Assembly (NCBI GenBank): GCA_019414645.1
Contig: DXLP01000008.1
Location: forward strand, 4,109 to 68,108
Source of the DNA: Collinsella sp.
Lineage (GTDB): Bacteria > Actinomycetota > Coriobacteriia > Coriobacteriales > Coriobacteriaceae
Direction of reading: 5' to 3'
Length of the DNA: 64,000 nucleotides
Shown: one piece after another, positions 54,376 through 63,690 of the stretch
Layout: each line of letters begins with the position of its first letter
Numbering within the stretch: position 1 is the stretch's first letter
The notes under the pieces: generated by a model
The model's input: only the letters and a program-made list of their open reading frames with translations
Told to the model about the DNA's origin: nothing
The model's database searches: none
Program-made: the position numbers and the translations under genes

Positions 54376-54736
54376 TATGGAAACCATGTTCGCCATCGCC
54401 ATGTGGACATAACAATCTCGATTCGCTATTCAAACTTACTCGGACAGAACCGACTCGGTTTTGTCCGAGTAAACGTGATTGATAGTCGATCGCTGTGCCC
54501 GCTCGTGCAATCAGCATCATTCGATTTTGTTTAGTAAAACTAGGTCCCTATTAAATAGAATTCGTTTGTATCCAAATTTGTTTAACAATGCCGCGTTACC
54601 ACTAAACACTATACCCGTTAATCCGAACGATTGTTCGATGGATTTCGTGTTGGGTGGAATCGTCTGTGGGCTGGGCTATGCTACCTTGACTATCTATATG
54701 ACTACAACGCAGCAAAGGAGCATCGAGAGAGCGAGC
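54376..54736. other. 361-base leader region of the topoisomerase operon
   Basis: It contains a 37-base near-perfect palindrome (54436-54472, listed) and AT-rich sequence from about 54520 to 54620. The AAAGGAG at 54713-54719 is 17 bases from the parE-like ATG. No gene is seen. Confidence 0.6.
54436..54472. repeat. 37-base near-perfect palindrome
   Basis: Arms of 18 bases (ttactcggacagaaccga at 54436-54453 and 54455-54472) pair at 17 of 18 around one base. It is between the divergent XRE gene and the topoisomerase operon and has no T run, so a protein-binding site or mRNA-leader hairpin is more likely than a terminator. Confidence 0.8.
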
Positions 54737-56734
54737 ATGGCAAAAAACACCGCAAACTATGGTAACGACAGTATTCGTCAGCTCAAGGACGAGGAGCGCG
54801 TACGCCTGCGCCCCGCCGTTATCTTTGGCTCGGACGGACTCGACGGCTGCGCGCATGCCGCCTTCGAGATCCTGTCCAACGCCGTTGACGAGGCGCGCCA
54901 GGGCTACGGCAAGCTCATCACCCTTACCGCCTTTCGCGATGGTTCCATTCAGGTAGAGGACAACGGCCGCGGCTGCCCGCTCGACTGGAACCCCTCCGAG
55001 AAGCGCTTTAACTGGGAGCTCGTCTTTTGCGAGCTCTACGCAGGTGGCAAATACAACAACAACCAGGGCGGCGACTACGACTTCTCGCTCGGTACCAACG
55101 GCCTGGGCTCGTGCGCGACCCAGTACGCATCCGAGTACATGGACGTCACGGTTTGGCGCGACGGCAACAAGTACTCCCTGCACTTTAAGAAAGGCAAGGT
55201 CGTTGGCGCCAAAAAGAAAGCGCTTGAGATCGAGCCCAGCGACGAGGACCGCACCGGCACCACCATCAAGTGGCGCCCCGATCTTGAGGTCTTTACCTCG
55301 ATCAGCATTCCCCACGACTGGTATCGCGAGACCATGCGCCGCCAGGCCGTGGTCAACGCCAACGTGACCTTCCGCCTGCGCATTGAGGGCGACGATGGCG
55401 AGTTTTCCGAAGAGGATTTTTGCTATCCCAAGGGCATCGAGGACTACGTGCTCGAGAAGGTCGGTACCGACTACCTTACCGAGCCCTTCTTTATCGAGGC
55501 TGACCGTCGCGGTCGCGACCGCGAGGACCTGCCCGATTACAACGTCAAGATCACCGCGTGCATGTGCTTCTCGCGCACCTTCATGATGCAGGAGTACTAC
55601 CACAACTCGTCATGGCTCGAGAACGGCGGTTCGCCCGAAAAGGCCGCCCGTAGTGCTCTGACCAGCGCCATCGATGCCTACATCAAGCAACAGGGCAAGT
55701 ACAACAAAAACGAGAGCGGCATTAAGTGGCAGGACGTCCAGGACTGTCTGGTGCTGGTGACCAACTGCTTCTCCACCCAGACGTCCTACGAAAACCAGAC
55801 TAAGAAGGCCATCAATAACCGCTTTATCCAGCAGGCGATGACGGCATTCTTTAAGGAGCGCCTCTCGACCTATCTGATCGAGAACAAAGACGCCGCCAAC
55901 AAGATCATGGAGCAGGTGCTCATCAACAAGCGCTCGCGCGAGAACGCCGAGAAGACGCGCCAGAGCATCAAGACCAATCTGCAGCAGAAGACCGACATGG
56001 CCAACCGCGTGCAGAAGTTCATCGACTGCCGCTCCAAGGACAAGAGCCGTCGCGAGATCTACATCGTAGAGGGCGACTCGGCAGCAGGCGCCATCCGCAC
56101 CTCGCGCGATGCCGAGTTCCAGGGTGTTATGCCCGTCCGAGGCAAGATCCTCAACTGTCTGAAAGAGGACTACCCGCGCATCTTTAAGTCCGACATCATC
56201 ATGGACCTCATGCGCGTGCTGGGCTGCGGTGTGGAGATCAAGGACAAGCGCATCAAGAACCTTGGCGCCTTTGACCTGGACAACCTCAACTGGAACAAGG
56301 TCATCATCTGTACGGACGCCGACGTCGACGGTTATCACATCCGCACGCTTGTGCTCACCATGCTCTATCGCCTGGTGCCCACGCTTATCGACGAGGGCTA
56401 CGTGTATATCGCCGAGTCGCCGCTCTACGAGATCAACTGCAAAGAGAAGACCTACTTTGCCTACACCGAGCTCGAGAAGAACGGCATCCTCAAGGAGATT
56501 GGCGACCAGAAGTGCTCGATCAACCGCTCCAAGGGTCTTGGTGAGAACGATCCGGACATGATGTGGCTCACCACCATGAACCCCGAGACGCGCCGCCTGA
56601 TCAAGGTAGAACCCGAGGACGTCACCAAGATGGAGACCATGTTCAACCTGTTGCTGGGCAACGACGAGACGGGCCGCAAGCGTCACATCTCCGAGCACGG
56701 CAAGGAATACCTGGACCAGCTGGACCTGCAGTAG
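54737..56734 (+). CDS. Type IIA topoisomerase ATPase subunit (GyrB/ParE-like)
   Basis: 665 residues. GHKL ATPase with ILSNAVDEA, VEDNGRGCP and LGTNGLGS, a transducer region, and the TOPRIM domain with YIVEGDSAAG, and TDADVDGYHI metal-binding residues. The C-terminus ends RHISEHGKEYLDQLDLQ. The gene is 46 bases before a gyrA-like partner. The pair looks like a second, divergent enzyme rather than the main gyrase, since no recF, dnaN or gyrase replication cluster is near. ATG 54737 is best by alignment; its ribosome site is weak. Confidence 0.9.
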   Translation: MAKNTANYGNDSIRQLKDEERVRLRPAVIFGSDGLDGCAHAAFEILSNAVDEARQGYGKLITLTAFRDGSIQVEDNGRGCPLDWNPSEKRFNWELVFCELYAGGKYNNNQGGDYDFSLGTNGLGSCATQYASEYMDVTVWRDGNKYSLHFKKGKVVGAKKKALEIEPSDEDRTGTTIKWRPDLEVFTSISIPHDWYRETMRRQAVVNANVTFRLRIEGDDGEFSEEDFCYPKGIEDYVLEKVGTDYLTEPFFIEADRRGRDREDLPDYNVKITACMCFSRTFMMQEYYHNSSWLENGGSPEKAARSALTSAIDAYIKQQGKYNKNESGIKWQDVQDCLVLVTNCFSTQTSYENQTKKAINNRFIQQAMTAFFKERLSTYLIENKDAANKIMEQVLINKRSRENAEKTRQSIKTNLQQKTDMANRVQKFIDCRSKDKSRREIYIVEGDSAAGAIRTSRDAEFQGVMPVRGKILNCLKEDYPRIFKSDIIMDLMRVLGCGVEIKDKRIKNLGAFDLDNLNWNKVIICTDADVDGYHIRTLVLTMLYRLVPTLIDEGYVYIAESPLYEINCKEKTYFAYTELEKNGILKEIGDQKCSINRSKGLGENDPDMMWLTTMNPETRRLIKVEPEDVTKMETMFNLLLGNDETGRKRHISEHGKEYLDQLDLQ

Positions 56735-56779
56735 CAGCAAATCGATAACGACGGCCCATAAGAAGTTCAAGAGGAAATC

Positions 56780-59020
56780 GTGGCAAAGAAGAAGACGAAG
56801 AACCAGCCCAAGAAAAAGCAGGTCAACGCCGAGAACGTCATCGGCCTGCACTCCGAGGTCACCGACCAGCCGATTACGCAGACGCTCGAGGTCAACTACA
56901 TGCCCTACGCTATGAGCGTCAACGTCTCGCGTGCATTCCCCGAGATCGACGGCTTTAAGCCCTCGCACCGCAAGCTGCTCTACACTATGTACAAGATGGG
57001 CCTGCTCAAGGGCGAGCGCCAAAAGAGCGCCAACATCGTGGGCCAGACCATGAAGCTCAACCCACACGGCGACGCCGCCATCTACGAGACGATGGTGCGC
57101 CTGGCCACGGGCAACGAGGCGCTGCTTGCTCCTTTCGTGGAGTCGAAGGGCAACTTTGGCAAGTACTATTCGGGCGACCTGAGCTACGCCGCCTCGCGTT
57201 ATACCGAGGCCAAGCTCTCCCCCATCAGCGCCGAGATCTTCAAAGACATCGACAAGGACCCGGTCGACTTCGTTGACAGCTACGACGGTGCCATGAAGGA
57301 GCCGCGTCTGCTGCCCACCACGTTCCCCAACATCCTCGTCTCGGCCAACAAGGGCATCGGCGTCGCTATGGCGTCCGATATCTGCGGCTTCAACCTCAAC
57401 GAGGTCTGCACCGCCACGATGCACTACCTGAAGGACCCCGACTGCGACCTGCTCGAGTACATGCCCATGCCCGATTTCTCGACCGGCGGCGAGATTATCT
57501 ACCGCCGCGAGGAGATGGAGAAGATCATCGAGACCGGTCTTGGCAGCTTCCAGATTCGCTCCCGCTGGCGCTGGATTCCCGAAGAGCGCATCATCGAGGT
57601 GTACGAGATCCCCTACACCACCAAGACCGATGTCATCATCGAACGCATCGTCAAGCTCTCCAAGGAGGGCAAGGTCAAGGAGATCGCCGACATCCGCGAC
57701 GAGACCGACCTTTCGGGTCTGCGCATCGCCATCGACCTTAAGCGCGGCGTCGACCCCGACAAGCTCATGGCCAAGCTCTATCGCTCGACCACGCTGCAGG
57801 ATTCGTTCTCGTGCAACTTCAACGTGCTCGTCGACGGCTATCCCCGTGTTATGGGCGTGCGCCAGATTCTGCACGAGTGGGTCAAGTGGCGTATTGCGTC
57901 CACGCGTCGCCGCATTAACTTTGACCTGGGCAAAAAGTCCGAGCGCCTGCACCTGCTGCACGGCCTTGAGGCAATTCTGCTCGACATCGACAAGGCCATC
58001 GCCATCATCCGCGGCACTAAGCTCGAGGCAGAGGTTGTACCCAACCTTATGAAGGGTTTCGACATCGACGAGACCCAGGCCGAGTTTGTCGCCGAGCTTA
58101 AGCTCCGCAACATCAACGAGGAGTACATCCTCAACCGCACCAAGGACATCGCCAAGCTCGAGGGCGAGATTGCCGAGCTTGAGGAGATCCTCTCCAGCGA
58201 GGAGAACATCAAGAAGGTCATCAGCGACGAGCTAGCAGCGGTCAACAAGAAGTACGTGATGCCGCGCCGCACGGGCAGGATCGAGCCCCATGAGGTTATC
58301 GAGGTAAGCTTGGAGCCCGAGGTCGAGGAGTACCCGGTCACCATCATGCTCTCGCGCGATGGCTACCTCAAGAAGATGACGGACCGCGTGCTCAAGAAGG
58401 CGACCACGCTCAAGTACAAGGACGGCGACAAACCCTTTATCGAGTTCCCGTCCTCCAACACCCACGAGCTGCTGGTCTTTACCAACAAGAGCCAGGTGTA
58501 CAAGTGCAAGGTCGCGGCGTTTGAGGACACCAAGTCGGCCCAGCTGGGCTCGTACCTTCCGACCGATCTTGAGATGGAACCCGACGAGAGCGTCATCTGG
58601 GTCATCGACCCCGAGGACTACAAGGCCGACGTGCTGTTCGTCTTTGAGAACGGCCGCGTGGTGCGTGTCGCGCTTTCTGGATACGCTACCAAGACCAACC
58701 GCAAGCGCCTTAAGAACGCCATCTACGGCGGCAGCAAGCTGCTGTATGCGCAGGTGCTCAAGGAGGACCGCGACCTCGCGCTGGTCTCGAGCGACTACCG
58801 CCTGATGAACTTCAACACGTCGCTGCTCAAGACCAAGACGACCACCAACACGCAGGGCGTCCAGGCCTTTACGGCCAAGAAGGGCCGCTCGGTCACCACC
58901 GTCGGCACGACCGAGGAAATCCTTGGCGCCGGCGTCTCGGCCGAGAAGTTCACCGCGCAGAGCCTGCCCTCCGCCGGCGCCCTCATGAAGGAAAATGACA
59001 TGCCGAGTTTGTTTGACTAA
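56780..59020 (+). CDS. Type IIA topoisomerase cleavage subunit (GyrA/ParC-like)
   Basis: 746 residues. The breakage-reunion domain (about 30-470) has the CAP-like start KPSHRKLLYTMY and the catalytic Tyr in AASRYTEAKL. A coiled coil at about 400-470 and a C-terminal domain with beta-pinwheel-like repeats follow, with no obvious GyrA-box, so ParC-like decatenation is more probable than gyrase supercoiling. GTG 56780 follows AAGAGGAAATC. Operon with the gene at 54737; a terminator follows. Confidence 0.9.
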   Translation: MAKKKTKNQPKKKQVNAENVIGLHSEVTDQPITQTLEVNYMPYAMSVNVSRAFPEIDGFKPSHRKLLYTMYKMGLLKGERQKSANIVGQTMKLNPHGDAAIYETMVRLATGNEALLAPFVESKGNFGKYYSGDLSYAASRYTEAKLSPISAEIFKDIDKDPVDFVDSYDGAMKEPRLLPTTFPNILVSANKGIGVAMASDICGFNLNEVCTATMHYLKDPDCDLLEYMPMPDFSTGGEIIYRREEMEKIIETGLGSFQIRSRWRWIPEERIIEVYEIPYTTKTDVIIERIVKLSKEGKVKEIADIRDETDLSGLRIAIDLKRGVDPDKLMAKLYRSTTLQDSFSCNFNVLVDGYPRVMGVRQILHEWVKWRIASTRRRINFDLGKKSERLHLLHGLEAILLDIDKAIAIIRGTKLEAEVVPNLMKGFDIDETQAEFVAELKLRNINEEYILNRTKDIAKLEGEIAELEEILSSEENIKKVISDELAAVNKKYVMPRRTGRIEPHEVIEVSLEPEVEEYPVTIMLSRDGYLKKMTDRVLKKATTLKYKDGDKPFIEFPSSNTHELLVFTNKSQVYKCKVAAFEDTKSAQLGSYLPTDLEMEPDESVIWVIDPEDYKADVLFVFENGRVVRVALSGYATKTNRKRLKNAIYGGSKLLYAQVLKEDRDLALVSSDYRLMNFNTSLLKTKTTTNTQGVQAFTAKKGRSVTTVGTTEEILGAGVSAEKFTAQSLPSAGALMKENDMPSLFD

Positions 59021-59059
59021 AACAACGGCGACTAAACCGTCATGGTTTTACAAAGCAGC

Positions 59060-59097
59060 GGGGCCCGGAGCGCAGTAAACGCTGCGCCCCGGGCCCC
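59060..59097 (+). terminator. Terminator of the topoisomerase operon
   Basis: Arms 59060-59075 and 59082-59097 pair at 15 of 16 (ggggcccggagcgcag). It is very GC-rich with no T run, yet it lies between convergent genes and is the only termination candidate. Confidence 0.75.
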
Positions 59098-59119
59098 ATG
59101 CATTACACCAGCATCATCC

Positions 59120-60409
59120 CTATAGACAAAATGCCGCATAAAGCGGAACAGACATAAGCCCATCATTCATTCCAAAGGGCTTAGTCGATAGCCTGATAAG
59201 GCGCACGCCCGGATGGGTCTTTTTAAGTGAGGACAGACTTCGAGATCTTGTGTTCTCCCCCGCCTTGACTTCAATCGCAGACAAGCATCCCTGCTTCTCT
59301 ACTACAAAGTCGATTTCCGCACGATTATCTCGCGCCCAATAATGCAGTGGATAACCCATGGCTGAAAGCTGTTGGGCAACGTAGTTTTCGGTAAGTGCAC
59401 CCATGAATGTGCCGCCGATACCGGCAAGAATATCGGCGCGTTGAGCACCGGCCTTGGAGACCAGCAGCCCTGTATCCGCCTGATAGATTTTAAAAGCAGA
59501 AGGGTTAACGAAGGCCTCTAAGGGGCTTTCGATCTGCCCGACTAGGCTGCAGCGCGCCACCGTACCCGACAATACAAGCCAATCGAGAGCATCTCCAAAG
59601 AGAGACGCATTGCCCCCCGCTCGCACTACCTTGTATTGAAATTTACGATTCTCTTTGGCAAGCTGCTGTGGAATGGAATCGAAGCACGCACGCGTCTTTG
59701 CACTCAAGCGTTCATCAGCATATTTATTGGTGTCGGCGGAATATCCGTCGAGAATAATCCGATGCTTTTCGGCCACATCAATGATTGACTGATCATCGAT
59801 GTACGTTTGGACCGCCTCGGGCATTCCGCCAACAACAAGATACTGTCGATAGAGCCCAAGCGCCTTTTCATGAAGGCTTGGCGCAAGAGGACCCATTATC
59901 TCGAATGATGAGCGTATCTCGTCGACCAGCTGATCGTGCCCCATCGCCCAGAGAAACTCCTCGAAATCGAGTGGAGCCATCTCAATCAAGTCGGTCTTTC
60001 CGACGGGGAACGAATACGACTGATGGTTAATGGCAACCCCAAGAAGCGACCCGGCAGCCGCAACGTAATACTCGGGAGCATCTTCGCAAAAGTATTTAAG
60101 GGAAGTGAGCGCTTCCTCGCATGCCTGGATCTCGTCAATGAACAGTAAGGTTTTGCCAGGCACGATACGCTGTCCCGTACGAGCCTCGATCGCACGTACG
60201 ATCGAATGAGGGTCAAGACCGCCCGAAAAATCCGCTCGCGCCGACCGGTCGTTCTCAAGATTAACGTAGACAACCGATTCGAAAAGATCCTGGGCGTACG
60301 TTCTGAGCAAATAGGTCTTGCCACACTGGCGCACGCCTTTGACCAGCAAAGGTTTTCTATCAGCTCTGTCTCGCCATTCCCTAAGGAGCTCGTCTGCCTT
60401 GCGACGCAT
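59120..60409 (-). CDS. AAA ATPase with DUF4143 C-terminal domain
   Basis: 429 residues. N-terminal P-loop (VKGVRQCGKTYLL, about 23-35), Walker B LLFIDEIQAC and the DUF4143/PD-(D/E)XK-like C-terminus (YWARDNRAEIDFVVEKQGCLSAIEVKAG). These ATPases are common in gut bacteria and often horizontally spread; their role is unclear. ATG 60409 follows GGGAAGGTTACGT. It appears intact and monocistronic. Confidence 0.88.
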   Translation of the reverse strand: MRRKADELLREWRDRADRKPLLVKGVRQCGKTYLLRTYAQDLFESVVYVNLENDRSARADFSGGLDPHSIVRAIEARTGQRIVPGKTLLFIDEIQACEEALTSLKYFCEDAPEYYVAAAGSLLGVAINHQSYSFPVGKTDLIEMAPLDFEEFLWAMGHDQLVDEIRSSFEIMGPLAPSLHEKALGLYRQYLVVGGMPEAVQTYIDDQSIIDVAEKHRIILDGYSADTNKYADERLSAKTRACFDSIPQQLAKENRKFQYKVVRAGGNASLFGDALDWLVLSGTVARCSLVGQIESPLEAFVNPSAFKIYQADTGLLVSKAGAQRADILAGIGGTFMGALTENYVAQQLSAMGYPLHYWARDNRAEIDFVVEKQGCLSAIEVKAGENTRSRSLSSLKKTHPGVRLIRLSTKPFGMNDGLMSVPLYAAFCL

Positions 60410-60589
60410 ACGTAACCTTCCCTCATGAACTTCTATTTGACAATATTTTAACGCGGATTAATTTGTTTTCAGTTATTTTTCTGCGTTTAAAAATTGTTCT
60501 ATACGGCACTTGAGGGAATTCGCCCCTATCTCTCGGTAAGGACAGCAAGCATTTCCACCAACGCTGATTGCCATGCGTTCTTCTTGTCC

Positions 60590-61120
60590 TTAGGCAAGCT
60601 TGCGAGCGAGCTCTCGCACCTCTTTCAACTTGGGCGAGGATGCCATGCTGTCGCGCTCGGTCATACCGCTGATGGTGACAATGCCCTGGTCCTCCCACTT
60701 GCAGTACGCGCAGGTTGACTTGTACATAGCGATCGCCGCATCATAGACACCCTCGCTGTGGCTATCGAGTAAAAGGGCCGTCTTGGTGAACGGGAATCCC
60801 GTGGCACCGAAGGCGTACAGGCGGTCGATGGCGGTCTTTTCCTGCGCAGTGATATCAAACCAGTAGATAGGCGAAGCGAAGACAACCATGTCGGTGTCTT
60901 TCAGCGACTCAATCACGTTGGCCATGTCATCCTTCTGCACGCAGACGCCCTCATGGGCGAAGCAGTACTGGCATCCCAAGCAGCCGGCGATCTTCTTGCT
61001 GGCAACGCGGATGACCTCGACCGTATGGCCGCCCTCACGCGCGGTCTCGGCAAACGCCTCGACCATGGTATCGGTATTAGCGCCCTTACGCGGGCTGCCG
61101 CTCAATACAACGATATTCAT
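60590..61120 (-). CDS. Flavodoxin-fold NAD(P)H-dependent FMN reductase-like protein
   Basis: 176 residues. The FMN-binding start VLSGSPRKGANTDTM, a CLGCQYC-type cysteine pair (C48, C51) and the FASPIYWFDITAQEK loop match the flavodoxin_2/NADPH-dependent FMN reductase group. ATG 61120 follows GGAATCCT. Substrate unknown. The 198-base gap to the TetR gene contains only a stem-loop (61137-61158). Confidence 0.88.
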   Translation of the reverse strand: MNIVVLSGSPRKGANTDTMVEAFAETAREGGHTVEVIRVASKKIAGCLGCQYCFAHEGVCVQKDDMANVIESLKDTDMVVFASPIYWFDITAQEKTAIDRLYAFGATGFPFTKTALLLDSHSEGVYDAAIAMYKSTCAYCKWEDQGIVTISGMTERDSMASSPKLKEVRELARKLA

Positions 61121-61136
61121 AGGATTCCCTCTCCCT

Positions 61137-61158
61137 CATGCTGCAGGCGCGCAGCATG
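61137..61158. repeat. Short stem-loop upstream of the FMN reductase gene
   Basis: catgctgc (61137-61144) pairs exactly with 61151-61158, six-base loop, followed by CTTTCTT. On the plus strand it resembles a weak terminator; on the minus strand it lies in the 5' region of the reductase gene. Confidence 0.5.
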
Positions 61159-61318
61159 CTTTCTTGTAACCAAAACGAATGGTGTTAATCAATCGCCAGC
61201 AGGCCATATCTCTTGTTCAAGTTCCCTAAAGAAGCTCAAGACGATTGCGATTGCCTTATACAACGTCGAAAATCAAAGAGGGCCCATAGCAACGCCACCT
61301 ACCTGAAATGACATGCGG

Positions 61319-61879
61319 TCAAGACGAGCTACGAGGATCGTGACGAGCCGATACCGCCCGCATGCCCCCTTCGGAATAGGCGCTGAGCAGCTCCTGAGCG
61401 TGAGCAAACTCGGGCCCTCGCCTCCAACCGAGCAGGCGGTTGACCGCGAGATTTCCCTGGACGTTGTGGACGAAGAGCAGATAGGCGTCCTCGCGCGAAA
61501 GCCCAGTCTCCTCCATGATCGAGGGAACCATCTGCTCGGCGCCGCGCTCGACGACGCGCTGTGCCACCCGGGCGTACGCGTCGTCATCCGAGTAGAGCAG
61601 ATAATAGTCATCGTTTGCCGGCGGACGCTGGCAGAGGGCACCCGCCTCCGTTCCCTCGAGCGGCGGCACCGCCGCCAAGGCCTCGTCGATAAGCGCGTCG
61701 AGCAGGGCGAACTTGTCCTCGTAGTGCAGATAGAACGTGCCACGGTTGATATCGGCGCGGCGGCAAATATCCGCTACCGTCATCTTCGCGAAGCCGACCT
61801 CGGCCAGCAGCGCGAAGAACGCCTCCCGTATGACCGAGAGTGTATAGCGTCGGCGACGATCGATCTTCCCCGCTTCCAT
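61319..61879 (-). CDS. TetR-family regulator, divergent to the sirtuin cluster
   Basis: 186 residues. Helix-turn-helix of TetR type (VIREAFFALLAEVGFAKMTV, then ADICRRADINRGTFYLHYED). The rest is a ligand/dimer domain with no clear relative. ATG 61879 lies after TTGGAGGGG. It is transcribed away from the sirtuin genes, and a TetR-like palindrome lies between them, so it probably represses that cluster (inference). Confidence 0.88.
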   Translation of the reverse strand: MEAGKIDRRRRYTLSVIREAFFALLAEVGFAKMTVADICRRADINRGTFYLHYEDKFALLDALIDEALAAVPPLEGTEAGALCQRPPANDDYYLLYSDDDAYARVAQRVVERGAEQMVPSIMEETGLSREDAYLLFVHNVQGNLAVNRLLGWRRGPEFAHAQELLSAYSEGGMRAVSARHDPRSSS

Positions 61880-61982
61880 TACCCCTCCAATTGCAACGCT
61901 CGACAATGCCCGGCAAACGCTCGTTTATCGACAGCAGGCCGAAGCTGTTCATTGCTCTTAAGCAAATCGACATGGATACTTT

Positions 61983-62002
61983 TTATAGACACCTGTTTAT
62001 AA
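61983..62002 (+). promoter_or_regulatory. Likely TetR operator with -10 element
   Basis: ttatagaca-cc-tgtttataa is a 9-2-9 inverted repeat with one mismatch (20 bases), the size of TetR-family sites. The right arm runs into TATAAT (61999-62004), a consensus -10, 19 bases before the GTG start of the first sirtuin gene. Binding here would block the sirtuin promoter. Confidence 0.65.
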
Positions 62003-62022
62003 TAGCTGAAAGAAGGTATCCA

Positions 62023-62988
62023 GTGACCCTGTACGAGCAGCTCGTTATCGAGCTCACCAACCGATCGTTTTCCCTTCATGCCGCCTACCGCAGCGGCAGC
62101 ACGCCCTATGAGCTGAGTGACCGCGAGCCCGAGCCCTACGACCAGCAAATCGAGGACTTCGCCCGTATGATCGAAGAAGCCGATTGCGTGCTGGTGGGCG
62201 GGGCCTCCGGGCTCTCCGCGGCGGGCGGCGGCGACTTCTACTACGAGGACAACGCGACCTATCGCAAGCATTTCGGCAAATTCGCCGAGCGCTACGGTTT
62301 CAAGGGCGCTTTCGAGGGGTCGTTCTACCGCTGGCCCACCGCCGAGGCGCGCTGGGGATACCTCGCCACCTTCCTCGACACCACGCTCAACGCCCCGCTG
62401 CGCAAGCCCTACAGGGACCTCGACGCCATTCTCGCCGAGAAGGATTTCTTCGTGCTCACCACCAACCAGGACACGCAGTTTGTGAAGCTCTATCCCTGGG
62501 AGAAAGTGGCAGAGATCCAAGGCGACCACCGCTTCTTTCAGTGCTCCCGCTGTTGCACCGACGCGGTGTGGGATGCGGTCGAGCCGGTCTCCAACATGGT
62601 AGAGGCCATGGGAGACGGCCTTGAGGTTCCGACAGAGCTCGTGCCGCGCTGCCCGCACTGCGGGGCAGAGGCGTTCCCCTGGGTTCGCGGCTACGGCAAC
62701 TTCCTGCAGGGCGAACTCTACGAGGAGCAGTACCGCAAGGTGTCCGACTGGCTCGACGCGCACGCACGGCAGAGGATCCTCTTCCTCGAGCTGGGTGTGG
62801 GCCGCATGACGCCCGCGTTTATCCAGGAGCCGTTCTGGGCCCTCACGGCGCAGTTACCGCAGGCCAGCTACATCGCCGTAAACAACAAGACGCAGTTTCT
62901 CCCCCGCGCGATCGAGGATCGGGGGCTCGCCGTTCGCGCCGACATCGCCGACGTGCTTGCCGACGTGCGCAAGACGCTGGGGAGGTAG
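62023..62988 (+). CDS. Sirtuin-like protein, class M type, copy 1
   Basis: 321 residues, GTG 62023 after AGAAGGTATCCA. NAD-binding motif VLVGGASGLSAAGG (57-69), the aromatic block RWGYLATFL, then DFFVLTTNQDTQF with N148 and D150, and EIQGDHRFFQCSRCC with Q166 in place of the usual catalytic His. Zinc Cys: C174, C177, C210, C213. This NxD-plus-Gln layout is that of SirTM sirtuins, which ADP-ribosylate lipoylated carriers in redox defence. It starts a cluster of three; a target carrier or macrodomain gene would be beyond the window. Confidence 0.8.
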   Translation: MTLYEQLVIELTNRSFSLHAAYRSGSTPYELSDREPEPYDQQIEDFARMIEEADCVLVGGASGLSAAGGGDFYYEDNATYRKHFGKFAERYGFKGAFEGSFYRWPTAEARWGYLATFLDTTLNAPLRKPYRDLDAILAEKDFFVLTTNQDTQFVKLYPWEKVAEIQGDHRFFQCSRCCTDAVWDAVEPVSNMVEAMGDGLEVPTELVPRCPHCGAEAFPWVRGYGNFLQGELYEEQYRKVSDWLDAHARQRILFLELGVGRMTPAFIQEPFWALTAQLPQASYIAVNNKTQFLPRAIEDRGLAVRADIADVLADVRKTLGR

Positions 62989-62991
62989 CGC

Positions 62992-63690
62992 ATGGAGACG
63001 GCGAAAGCAGTTCGCATAGGCAGGGCGCTAGCCGAAGCGGATCTTGTCATCATCGGCGCTAGCAACGGACTCGACATGGCGGAGGGGCTCAACCTTTTCT
63101 GCGCCGATGCTCATTTCCAAGAGGCGTACGGGGACCTCGCCCAGGCAGACGGCATCGGCTGCATACTGCAGGGGCTCGCTTCCCCGGATGCCAGCGTGCG
63201 ACGCCGATGGGCCGAGCGGTTCCATCAAAAGGAGTATCTCGGATATGAGCCCGGCTCGCTCATGAACGGGCTGCGGCGTCTTACGGAGCACGCCGACACC
63301 TTCGTGGTCACATGCAACATCGACGGGCACTTCGCGCGCGCCGGGTTCGACGAGAACCGCGTGCTCGAGACGGAGGGGGGCATACGCACGTCGATCGACG
63401 AGCGGCGTCTCGCCCATCCAGACGCCCTCGCCACGGCCCAGCTCGAGGAGCTCGAGCGCCTTGTGCAAGCCCATCGCAACGGCAGGGTCGCCATCCTCGA
63501 ACTTGGCGTGGGACTGCGCAACGGCATCATAAAGCACATGCTCGCCCAGATCGCGAACGTCTGCGAGCACGCCACCTACATCGTGTTCAACTACAGCCAG
63601 GCTATGGCGCCCGATGCATCGTGCGAGACGATTCTCGTTGACGGCGATATGGCCCCGGCTTTCGAGGAGATTGCCCAATGCCGTCTCTAG
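62992..63690 (+). CDS. Sirtuin-like protein without zinc module, copy 2
   Basis: 232 residues, ATG 62992 after GGGGAGGTAG, 3 bases past copy 1. It has VIIGASNGLDMAEG (19-31) for the NAD site and TCNIDGHFARAGF (N109, D111), but the position of the catalytic His/Gln is occupied by E128 (VLETEGGI), and no CxxC zinc pairs exist. It is about 90 residues shorter than copy 1. It is therefore either an altered enzyme or a non-catalytic partner of the other copies. Confidence 0.75.
   Translation: METAKAVRIGRALAEADLVIIGASNGLDMAEGLNLFCADAHFQEAYGDLAQADGIGCILQGLASPDASVRRRWAERFHQKEYLGYEPGSLMNGLRRLTEHADTFVVTCNIDGHFARAGFDENRVLETEGGIRTSIDERRLAHPDALATAQLEELERLVQAHRNGRVAILELGVGLRNGIIKHMLAQIANVCEHATYIVFNYSQAMAPDASCETILVDGDMAPAFEEIAQCRL

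Noticed and set aside
55610..57961. A 783-codon open frame on the minus strand across the topoisomerase genes
   Set aside because: It is antisense to two clearly real genes with intact catalytic motifs and has no ribosome site or family motif. Long antisense frames are expected at this GC.
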